Shown here in pieces: positions 1 through 5,163 of a stretch of DNA of 5,163 bases. The first letter of the stretch is position 1. Each line of letters opens with the position of its first letter. This stretch comes from an uncultured Verrucomicrobiota bacterium (GTDB taxonomy: Bacteria > Verrucomicrobiota > Kiritimatiellia > RFP12 > UBA3636), in the NCBI GenBank assembly GCA_946534745.1, contig CAMNDA010000397.1:1-5163 (forward strand). Reading direction: 5' to 3'. The notes beneath the pieces were generated by a model. The model ran no database searches, was not told the origin of the DNA, and was given only the letters and a program-made list of their open reading frames with translations. The translations under genes were made by a program, and so were the position numbers.

Positions 1-625
1 CGGCCGCCGCGGCGTCCTCCGCCGGCGGCGGCAGGCGCCCGCGCGCCGCGCGGGCGCACGTCCACGCGATGCCGAAGAGCATGCCCGCGACGAGCACGTG
101 CGCCGGGTTCGCGCCGAAGCCCTCCATCGCCGTGACGCCGAGCGCGAGCGCGACCCAGGCGTAGGCGCCGCGCATCGTGCGGCGCCACGACGCGACGAGC
201 GTCGAGGCGACGACGCCCGCGAGGGCGCTGCGCAGCCCGAGGAAGGCCCCCTGCAGGACGGGCGAGCCCATCGGGAGCCACGCGTACCCGTGCGCGACGG
301 CGAGGATGATGCAGAAGGACGGCAGCGCCACGGCGGCGAGCGCCGTCGCGGCGCCCGCGAGGCCGAAGAGCTTGAGCCCGACGTAGATCGCGCTGTTCCC
401 GGCGATGAGGCCCGGGATCATCTGGAAGACGGGGAGCCGGTCGACGAGCTCGCCCTCGCGCAGCCAGCGCAGCCGGCGGCCGAAGGTCTCGTCCGCCACG
501 GCGATGATCGCGTAGCCGCCGCCCACGACGAACGCCGCGATCCGGAGATACTCCCAGAAGAGCCGCGCGAGCGTCGGCTTCCGCGGCGCCGTGGCGGGGT
601 CTCTCGTGGCGGGGTCGTCCGGCAT
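1..625 (-). CDS. Chromate transporter (CHR/ChrA) family membrane protein, short-chain type, 3' end missing
   Basis: I translated this frame by hand: 208 codons are open from an ATG at 625-623 to the left edge, with no stop. After a hydrophilic N-terminus rich in Asp, Pro and Ala come hydrophobic segments typical of the CHR domain. The family pattern is visible as the GGGYAII stretch (residues 35-41), a downstream RWLREGE (53-59), and QMIPGLIAGNSAIYVG (68-83), which corresponds to the conserved Q-x-x-PG-x-x-A-x-N-x-A-x-x-G block. An ALPSF turn follows, then further membrane segments. CHR proteins move oxyanions such as chromate across the inner membrane, but many members have no tested substrate. 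About 208 residues with a single CHR domain suggests the short-chain class, which often works as two half-size proteins. A partner gene, if there is one, would lie beyond the left edge. The start is fixed by a TAGAAT element 8 nt upstream and by the absence of another ATG until residue 69. Only about two codons end in A or T. I am sure of the membrane family, less so of chromate as substrate. Confidence 0.8.
   Translation of the reverse strand, partial: MPDDPATRDPATAPRKPTLARLFWEYLRIAAFVVGGGYAIIAVADETFGRRLRWLREGELVDRLPVFQMIPGLIAGNSAIYVGLKLFGLAGAATALAAVALPSFCIILAVAHGYAWLPMGSPVLQGAFLGLRSALAGVVASTLVASWRRTMRGAYAWVALALGVTAMEGFGANPAHVLVAGMLFGIAWTCARAARGRLPPPAEDAAAA
590..616. repeat. 12-bp direct repeat inside the CHR gene N-terminus
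   Basis: CGTGGCGGGGTC occurs at 590-601 and again at 605-616, a period of 15 bp. On the minus strand the two copies encode the DPAT...DPAT pair in residues 4-12 of the CHR protein. The repeat is in frame and adds five residues to the hydrophilic tail before the first membrane segment. It is most likely a small slippage duplication with no separate role. Confidence 0.6.
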
Positions 626-662
626 GGCGCGGGATTCTACCCCAACCGCATCGAGCGTGCAA
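626..662 (-). promoter_or_regulatory. Predicted promoter of the CHR gene, leaderless
   Basis: Read on the minus strand, TTGCAC lies at 662-657. A 17-nt spacer follows, then TAGAAT at 639-634, which matches the TATAAT consensus at five of six positions. The next 8 nt (CCCGCGCC) end directly at the ATG of the CHR gene. The usual distance from -10 to transcription start puts +1 at or within a base or two of the ATG, so the mRNA should have no leader. There is no Shine-Dalgarno sequence in this gap. This is a prediction from consensus and spacing; -35 matches only TTG. Confidence 0.6.
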
Positions 663-693
663 CGCGGGCGGGGATGTGGTATCATCCGCGCGC
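657..693 (+). promoter_or_regulatory. Predicted promoter of the ACT / R-M / UPF0210 operon, leaderless, extended -10
   Basis: TATCAT at 680-685 is preceded by TGG (677-679), giving an extended -10 of the form TGnTATnAT. Eight nucleotides (CCGCGCGC) separate it from the ATG at 694, so transcription should start at or next to the start codon. No Shine-Dalgarno sequence is present. With a 17-nt spacer the -35 would be GTGCAA at 657-662, a weak match. These are the same six base pairs that serve as TTGCAC for the divergent CHR promoter. No other promoter is obvious before the restriction and methyltransferase genes, so this one may drive the whole plus-strand operon. Confidence 0.55.
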
Positions 694-1344
694 ATGAACG
701 ACAACGCCCGCTTCCTCGTCACCACCGCCCTCCCCGACCGCGTCGGGATCCTGCGCGACGTCACCGGCGCGCTCTACGCGCTCGGCGCCAACTTCACCGA
801 CCTGCGCCAGACGGTCGTCGGCGGCATCTTCACGCTCTCCGCCATCGCCGAGTTCGAGGCGCCCGCCGACCCCGCCGCGCTCGCGGCCGCCGTCCGCGCC
901 GCCCTGCCCGAGAAGGACGCCTGCGTCGACGTCCGCGCGTGCGCCGCGCCCGCCTCGCACGTCGCGATGCGCATCGAGCGGACCTCCGCCCCGCACGCCG
1001 CCGGCGAGCGCTACGTCGTCTCCGTCACCGGCCCCGACTCGCCCGGCCGCATCCACCGCATCGCGAAGGTCTTCGCCGCGCACGGCGCGAACGTCGAGGA
1101 CTGGCGCCACGACCTCTCCGACCCCGTCCGCACGCTCACGATCGGCGTCGTCACGATCCCGCCCGCCGCCGACCTCGCGGCCCTCCGCACCGCGCTCGAC
1201 GCCGAGCTCGCGCCCCTCGGCCTCTCGACGAGCCTCCTGCACGAGAACATCTTCCGCGCCACCAACGAGGTCGGCCCGATCCGCACGCTCCTCGGGGACG
1301 GCTCCGCCGTCTCGCGCAACTCGCCCCCCTCCACTCCGTCATGA
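694..1344 (+). CDS. Double ACT-domain protein, GcvR/UPF0237-like, with an extra C-terminal tail
   Basis: The protein has 216 residues and two ACT domains, which are small ligand-binding folds that usually sense amino acids. The first covers about residues 6-75 and has the LPDRVGILRDVTGAL signature near its start, then GANFTDLRQTVVGGIFTL. The second covers about 107-182 with TGPDSPGRIHRIAKVFAAHGAN (split here only by length: TGPDSPGRI is 112-120). This pairing is that of the GcvR group; a role as glycine-cleavage repressor is not shown. Family members usually end just after a motif like the HENIFRATNEV seen here at 183-193. This one continues for 23 more residues (194-216). All sense codons end in G or C except ACT and TCA, both in the last four codons of that tail. 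I chose ATG 694 over an in-frame GTG at 676 because the predicted -10 lies at 680-685. The stop overlaps the next ATG as ATGA. In many genomes the next gene would be UPF0210, which here starts 2.5 kb further on. Confidence 0.88.
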   Translation: MNDNARFLVTTALPDRVGILRDVTGALYALGANFTDLRQTVVGGIFTLSAIAEFEAPADPAALAAAVRAALPEKDACVDVRACAAPASHVAMRIERTSAPHAAGERYVVSVTGPDSPGRIHRIAKVFAAHGANVEDWRHDLSDPVRTLTIGVVTIPPAADLAALRTALDAELAPLGLSTSLLHENIFRATNEVGPIRTLLGDGSAVSRNSPPSTPS

Positions 1345-2084
1345 ACACGGCCTTTCCCATCTCCGCGTCGCTCTTTCCGGCGAAGGTCCGGCACGCCGTA
1401 GACGAATACTGGCACGGGCGCGTCTCGCAGGCGAGCCGCCAGCAGCGCCGCGGCGTCCGTGACGTCGGCTCGCGCTCCGAGGTGACCGGAGGCGGCCAGC
1501 TCGACGCGTTCGGCAACATCCTCCAGGAAATCGCCTGGGGCGCCGGATACGAGTCCGGCGAGGTCGCCTTCCGCCCCGCGCTCTACCTTCCCGGATTCTA
1601 CCGGCCCCAGAAACGCTGGGACCTGGTCGTTTCCCGCAAGGGGCGCGTCGTCGCCGCGGTCGAGCTCAAGTCGCAGGCCGGCAGCTTCAAGAACAACTTC
1701 AACAACCGCGCCGAGGAGAGCCTCGGGCTCGCCCGCGACTTCTGGGTGGCCTACCGCGAGAATGCGTTCGGCCCCGGCGCACAGCCCTGGCTCGGCTACT
1801 TCTTCCTTCTGGAGGACTGCGAGGATTCGGCCCGCAAGGGGACGCTCTCCGCCAGCCCGTTCCCGCCCTTCGGAAAGTTCGAGGAGACCTCCGTGCAGGA
1901 CCGATACCGCATTCTTCTCGAATCGATGGTCCTGGAGCGGGACTATTCCTGCACGTCGCTCATCCTCTCCAGACGTCCCCCGAAAACCGGCGCCGCCGAC
2001 TATTCGGAGCCGTTCGCCTCGCTCGGATTCCTCCGGTTCTGCAAATCCTTTTTCGCCCACCTCGCCGCGCATGCCGAAGACTGA
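1341..2084 (+). CDS. Type II restriction endonuclease, XhoI/PaeR7I family
   Basis: This 247-residue protein matches the usual length of XhoI and PaeR7I (about 245). Recognition rests on a run of family motifs: LPGFYRPQKRWDLVV (about 82-97), then AAVELKSQAGSF (105-116), and the highly typical NNFNNRAEESLG (118-129). The FFLLEDCEDS segment further on is also characteristic. Asp94, Glu108 and Lys110 form a PD-(D/E)xK nuclease site with the spacing D-x13-E-x-K. The characterised relatives cleave double-stranded CTCGAG, so that target is likely but not proven. The ATG overlaps the ACT stop as ATGA and has only pyrimidine-rich sequence before it, so translation probably depends on re-initiation. 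The following methyltransferase gene overlaps its 3' end by 14 nt. About 31 of 247 codons end in A or T, far more than in the ACT gene, which points to horizontal origin. Confidence 0.93.
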   Translation: MNTAFPISASLFPAKVRHAVDEYWHGRVSQASRQQRRGVRDVGSRSEVTGGGQLDAFGNILQEIAWGAGYESGEVAFRPALYLPGFYRPQKRWDLVVSRKGRVVAAVELKSQAGSFKNNFNNRAEESLGLARDFWVAYRENAFGPGAQPWLGYFFLLEDCEDSARKGTLSASPFPPFGKFEETSVQDRYRILLESMVLERDYSCTSLILSRRPPKTGAADYSEPFASLGFLRFCKSFFAHLAAHAED

Positions 2085-3870
2085 CGGACAATCGAAGCGG
2101 ACCGCCGCGGACCCGAACGCCGAAATCTACACGCCGGCGTTCGTCGCGGCGTTCATGCTCGATTTCGTCGAGGCGCGGCTCGGACGCCGGCTTTCGTTCG
2201 CGGACCGCGTTCTCGAACCCGGCGCCGGGGATGGCGCGTTCGTCCTTCCCCTGCTCGAACGCGCCCTGTCAGCTCCGCGGCGCCCCCGCTGGGACGACCC
2301 CGCAATCGACCGCTTCCTCGTCGCCTGCGAGACGAATCCCGCCTCCCTCCGCCTCCTCCGCGAACGCGTGGCCGCGCGTCTCTCCGCGGCGGGGTGCCCC
2401 CCCGCACGGGCGTCCGCGCTGCTCGACCGCTGGCTGCGGCCCGGGGACTTCCTCCGCGCCACGCTCGACCCGGACTTCGACGCCGTCGTGGGCAATCCGC
2501 CCTACGTCCGGTTCGACGCCATCGCGGACGAGGACGCGGCATTCTACCGCGACCGCTACCCCACGTTCCGCGGCCGATGCGACCTTTGCGTCCCGTTCTT
2601 CGAGCGCGGGCTCTCCCTTCTCGCCCCGGGAGGCGTCTTCTCCTTCATCTGCTCGAACCGCTTCGCAAAAAGCGAATATGGGGCGCGCCTGCGCGCGCTC
2701 GTGGCGAGCCGCTACCACGTGGCCGCCTATCTCAACCTGGAACACGCGCCGGTCTTTGGGCCCGACATCGCCGCCTACCCGGCGATCTTCGTCATTGACC
2801 GGCGGCGCGGCGAACCGACGCTGGCCGGCTCGTTCGACCGGGCGGACGCCGTTTCGCTATCGCGATCCCTCCCCCCGCGTCTGGAAGGTCTCGCCGCCTT
2901 TCCCGCTTGGTATTCAAACGACGAGGCATGGGCGACCACGGACCCCGCGGCGTTCGCCAGGCGGAAGTTTCTCCGGACCCGGTTGCCTTCGCTCGAAAGA
3001 TCCGCTCCCGGGACCCGCTTCGGCATCGGCGTCGCTACCGGCGCCGACGACGTGTTCGTCCTTCCCTCGCGGCGCTCCGACATCGAGGCGGCCTTCCAGA
3101 TTCCGCTCGTCACCGGCGACGACGTCCGCGCGGGAGCCGGCTGGACCGGACGCCGGCTGCTCTCGCCGCTGGATCCCGACGGATCCGGCCGGCTTGCCGA
3201 CCTCTCCTCCTTCCCCGGTCTCTCCGCCTACCTTCACGCCCACGAAGCGCGGCTCCGCAGACGCTACGTCGCCAAGTCGAACCCCAAGGCCTGGTATCGG
3301 ACGCTCGACGTCGTCCACCCCGCCCTGCGACGCGCTCCGAAGCTCCTTCTGCCCGACATCCAGACCGGCGGCATCGTCGGCCTCGACGAACGCGGCCTTT
3401 GGTATCCGCACCACAACCTCTACTGGATCGTTTCCGACGGATGGCATCTTCCGGTTCTCGCGGCCATCCTCGCCGGCACGTTCGCAGAAGACCAGATCCG
3501 AGGCGAGTCCTCCGAATTGCGCGGCGGCAGCATCCGCTACCAGGCCAAGAATCTCGCGGGGCTCCGCATCCCGCCCGCCAACGCCGTCCACGCCGACGAA
3601 GCGACGGACCTTGAGGCCGCCTGGCGATGCAGCGACAGAGCCGCCATCGACCGGCTCGTCTCCGAAATCGTCGAACGCTGCCTTTCGGACCACGCCGGCT
3701 ATGAGATCGTCCCCGAGCAGACGGTCCTCGATCTCGTCGGCGAGCGAGGCTCCCGCGACCGATTCGCGGCGACTCGTTCCCGCGCGCCAAAGTCCGCCGC
3801 GAGCAATCGCCGGCACCGGGCGGCGGCGGTCAAACCAACTTTGAAGAAAGAGAAGAAGAGCCATGCTTGA
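2071..3870 (+). CDS. N6-adenine DNA methyltransferase, XhoI/PaeR7I-type modification subunit
   Basis: This 599-residue enzyme should methylate adenine in the target of the preceding nuclease and so protect host DNA, using S-adenosylmethionine. The motifs run in gamma-class order: an N-terminal motif X around YTP (20-22), motif I EPGAGDG (49-55) for cofactor binding, and motif IV NPPY (142-145), the catalytic loop of N6-adenine enzymes. Then comes the APGGVFSFICSNRF region (to 198). The C-terminal half, including WYRTLD (408-413), LPDIQTGG (427-434) and the RYQAKNLAGLRIP stretch near 490, looks like a target-recognition domain. The ATG lies 14 nt before the nuclease stop, has no Shine-Dalgarno sequence, and is consistent with the motif X distance. 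The protein is somewhat longer than M.PaeR7I (about 530 as I recall it). It ends in a basic tail (KKEKKSHA) encoded by the purine-rich leader of the next gene. In the first 142 codons, 20 end in A or T, as in its partner and unlike the flanking genes. Confidence 0.92.
   Translation: MPKTDGQSKRTAADPNAEIYTPAFVAAFMLDFVEARLGRRLSFADRVLEPGAGDGAFVLPLLERALSAPRRPRWDDPAIDRFLVACETNPASLRLLRERVAARLSAAGCPPARASALLDRWLRPGDFLRATLDPDFDAVVGNPPYVRFDAIADEDAAFYRDRYPTFRGRCDLCVPFFERGLSLLAPGGVFSFICSNRFAKSEYGARLRALVASRYHVAAYLNLEHAPVFGPDIAAYPAIFVIDRRRGEPTLAGSFDRADAVSLSRSLPPRLEGLAAFPAWYSNDEAWATTDPAAFARRKFLRTRLPSLERSAPGTRFGIGVATGADDVFVLPSRRSDIEAAFQIPLVTGDDVRAGAGWTGRRLLSPLDPDGSGRLADLSSFPGLSAYLHAHEARLRRRYVAKSNPKAWYRTLDVVHPALRRAPKLLLPDIQTGGIVGLDERGLWYPHHNLYWIVSDGWHLPVLAAILAGTFAEDQIRGESSELRGGSIRYQAKNLAGLRIPPANAVHADEATDLEAAWRCSDRAAIDRLVSEIVERCLSDHAGYEIVPEQTVLDLVGERGSRDRFAATRSRAPKSAASNRRHRAAAVKPTLKKEKKSHA
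3843..3860 (+). promoter_or_regulatory. Purine-rich ribosome-binding region of the UPF0210 gene
   Basis: GAAGAAAGAGAAGAAGAG ends two bases before the ATG at 3863. It is an A/G run with only partial likeness to AAGGAGG. It is the only start in the plus-strand operon with a purine-rich lead. It is also coding sequence for the lysine-rich end of the methyltransferase. It may be the original host leader of the UPF0210 gene, kept when the cassette was inserted. Confidence 0.5.
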
Positions 3871-5163
3871 AACCTCCGACCTGTCCGCCACGCTGCGCAT
3901 GATCGGCGAGGAGAACCTCGACGTGCGCACGGTCACGATCGGCGTGAACCTCAACGCCTGCGCGTCCGAGGATCCCGCCCGGATGTGCGACGCCGTCCGC
4001 GACCGCATCCGCCGCGCCGCCGGGAGGCTCGTCCCGACCGCGAACGCCGTCGCCGCGCGCTACGGCGTCCAGATCGTCAACAAGCGCCTCGCCATCACGC
4101 CCGCCTCGATCCTCCTCGAGCGCCACGCCGGGAACCGCGACGCCGCGGTCGCCCTCGCGAAGGCGCTCGACGAGGCCGTTCAGGAGGTCGGCATCGACCT
4201 CGTCGGCGGCTTCTCGGCGCTCGTCCACAAGGGCATGACGCCCGGCGAGCGGACGCTGATCGACTCGATCCCCGAGGCGCTCGCCGCGACGGGCCACGTG
4301 TGCTCGTCGATCAACATCGGCTCCACCAAGGCCGGCATCAACGTCGGCGCGGCGGCGCTCGTGGCGGAGAAGTGCCTCGCGCTCGCCGAGGCGACGAAGG
4401 CGAACCGGGGCTTCGGCGCCGCGAAGCTCGTCGTCTTCGCGAACCAGCCCGAGGACAACCCGTTCATGGCGGGCGCGGAGCTGGGCGCCGGCGAGCCGGA
4501 CGTCGTGATCGACGTCGGAGTCAGCGGCCCCGGCGTCGTGAAACGCGCGCTCGACCGCCTCCTCGCGCGCAACCCCGGCGCGACGCTCGACGAGATCGCC
4601 GAGGAGGTCAAGCACACGAGCTACCGCGTGACGCGCGTCGGCGAGCTCGTCGGGCACGAGGTCGCGCGCGCGCTCGGCGTGCCGTTCGGCGTCGTCGACC
4701 TCGCGCTCGCCCCGACCTCGAAGGTCGGCGACAGCGTGGGCGAGATCTACCAGACGATGGGCATCGGCCGACTCGGCGCGCCCGGCACCACGGCCGCGGT
4801 GATGATGCTCAACGACGCCGTGAAGAAGGGCGGCTCGTTCGCTTCCTCCTCCGTGGGCGGCCTCTCCGGCGCGTTCATCCCCGTGATGGAGGACCACGCG
4901 ATGAGCGAGGCCGTCACGGCCGGGACGCTCACGCTCGAGAAGCTCGAGGCGATGACGAGCGTCTGCTCCGTCGGGCTGGACATGATCCTCGTCCCGGGCG
5001 ACACGCCCGCGGAGACGATCGCGGGGCTCTACCTCGACGAGGCCGCGATCGGCGTCACGAACCGCAAGACGACGGGCGTGCGCGTCATCCCGGTCCCGGG
5101 CGCCGGCCCGGGCGAGTTCGTCGACTTCGGCGGGCTCTTCGGCTACGGGACCGTCGTCGCCCC
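3863..5163 (+). CDS. UPF0210 (DUF711, PFL-like) family protein, 3' end missing
   Basis: 433 codons are present and the frame is open at the right edge. Known members are about 445-455 residues, so only a short C-terminal piece is missing. Family blocks are clear: GGFSALVHKG (115-124), CSSINIGSTKAGIN (147-160), ANQPEDNPFMAGA (193-205), VSGPGVVKRAL (220-230), GGLSGAFIPVMED (332-344) and SVGLDMI (369-375). The family has a solved fold related to the pyruvate formate-lyase/glycyl-radical barrel, but its reaction is not known to me and I assign none. The ATG matches the usual family start (an LxxTLRMIxEENLDVRT-like lead). It lies 8 nt inside the methyltransferase gene, after a purine-rich stretch. 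Genes of this family often sit directly after an ACT-domain gene like the one at 694-1344, suggesting joint function, perhaps ligand sensing by the ACT partner. About 8 codons end in A or T, as expected for the host genome. All three CTCGAG sequences of the window lie in this gene. Confidence 0.92.
   Translation, partial: MLETSDLSATLRMIGEENLDVRTVTIGVNLNACASEDPARMCDAVRDRIRRAAGRLVPTANAVAARYGVQIVNKRLAITPASILLERHAGNRDAAVALAKALDEAVQEVGIDLVGGFSALVHKGMTPGERTLIDSIPEALAATGHVCSSINIGSTKAGINVGAAALVAEKCLALAEATKANRGFGAAKLVVFANQPEDNPFMAGAELGAGEPDVVIDVGVSGPGVVKRALDRLLARNPGATLDEIAEEVKHTSYRVTRVGELVGHEVARALGVPFGVVDLALAPTSKVGDSVGEIYQTMGIGRLGAPGTTAAVMMLNDAVKKGGSFASSSVGGLSGAFIPVMEDHAMSEAVTAGTLTLEKLEAMTSVCSVGLDMILVPGDTPAETIAGLYLDEAAIGVTNRKTTGVRVIPVPGAGPGEFVDFGGLFGYGTVVA
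4934..4948. other. Two CTCGAG sequences 9 bp apart (a third at 4115-4120)
   Basis: CTCGAG, the target expected of a XhoI/PaeR7I-type system, occurs at 4115-4120, 4934-4939 and 4943-4948, all in the UPF0210 gene. In this coding context they encode Leu-Glu, which is a common pair written as CTC GAG, so they need no special explanation. They would be methylated if the predicted specificity is right. Confidence 0.5.

Larger units (their letters stand above)
1273..3862. other. Putative inserted restriction-modification cassette within a host operon
   Basis: The interval runs from the codon after the expected end of the ACT protein to the base before the UPF0210 start. It contains exactly two genes, nuclease and methyltransferase, on the same strand as the operon. 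Evidence for insertion is the altered third-position base use, the added ACT tail, and the fact that the two flanking families are commonly adjacent elsewhere. I found no transposase, integrase, inverted repeat or convincing target duplication. The exact ends are therefore uncertain by a few tens of bases: the left one lies between about 1273 and 1341 and the right one between about 3780 and 3862. Confidence 0.6.

Noticed and set aside
98..697. Plus-strand open frame opposite the CHR gene
   Set aside because: It is extremely rich in Arg, Glu, Ala and Asp and has no domain. The minus-strand frame gives hydrophobic segments and CHR motifs.
591..1340. Upstream extension of the nuclease frame to give a protein of nearly 500 residues
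   Set aside because: The frame is open back to 591, but the added sequence is an arginine- and proline-rich out-of-frame reading of the ACT gene. The ATG at 1341 gives the normal XhoI-family length.
1900..2070. Possible internal promoter for the methyltransferase near the AT-richer patches at 1940-1950 and 2040-2055
   Set aside because: No pair of -35 and -10 elements with suitable spacing could be found by eye; the patches are ordinary codons.
2231..3844. A long open frame (over 500 codons) on the plus strand in another frame inside the methyltransferase gene
   Set aside because: Its translation is rich in Ser, Pro, Arg and Thr with no family motifs, as expected for an out-of-frame reading of GC-rich coding DNA. 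The overlapping methyltransferase frame has clear ordered motifs.
1273..3862. Target-site duplication or inverted repeats bounding the R-M cassette
   Set aside because: I compared the sequence near 1270-1345 with that near 3780-3870 and saw no convincing shared direct or inverted repeat. Short matches there are what GC-rich DNA gives by chance.
2914..4008. Long minus-strand open frame opposite the methyltransferase and UPF0210 start
   Set aside because: No recognisable domain. It spans the junction of two well-supported plus-strand genes and reflects the scarcity of stop codons in GC-rich antisense frames.
3830..4897. Long minus-strand open frame opposite the UPF0210 gene
   Set aside because: The composition is dominated by Ala, Arg, Asp, Glu, Gly and Val without motifs, while the plus-strand frame aligns with UPF0210 along its length.

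Overview
The window is very GC-rich, and in three of its five genes almost every codon ends in G or C. It therefore comes from a high-GC bacterium. No gene here fixes the phylum. Leaderless promoters in GC-rich DNA occur in Acidobacteriota, Deinococcota and several uncultured lineages, so any narrower assignment would be a guess. There are no RNA genes, IS elements, CRISPR repeats or obvious terminators. Only one short stretch, 626-693, is non-coding.

Layout. (a) Positions 1-625, minus strand: a membrane protein of the chromate transporter (CHR/ChrA) family, cut by the left edge. (b) Positions 626-693: a compact divergent promoter region. Each side has a -10-like hexamer exactly 8 nt before an ATG, and both promoters can use the same -35 hexamer, so both transcripts should be leaderless or nearly so. 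(c) Positions 694-1344, plus strand: a double-ACT-domain protein of the GcvR/UPF0237 type. (d) Positions 1341-2084: a XhoI/PaeR7I-family type II restriction endonuclease. (e) Positions 2071-3870: its cognate N6-adenine DNA methyltransferase. (f) Positions 3863 to the right edge: a UPF0210 (DUF711/PFL-like) protein, lacking only its last few dozen residues.

The four plus-strand genes overlap head to tail by 4, 14 and 8 nt, so they look like one translationally coupled operon read from the ACT promoter. In many genomes the ACT-domain gene and the UPF0210 gene are direct neighbours. Here a complete restriction-modification pair sits between them. The pair has a different codon signature: about 12-14% of its codons end in A or T, against about 1-2% in the flanking genes. 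The ACT protein also carries a 23-residue tail beyond the usual family end, and the only two A/T-ending sense codons of that gene are in the last four codons of the tail. The best reading is that a XhoI-like R-M cassette was inserted almost seamlessly between two partner genes. It took over the host promoter and re-made the start/stop overlaps. This arrangement is the most interesting feature of the window.
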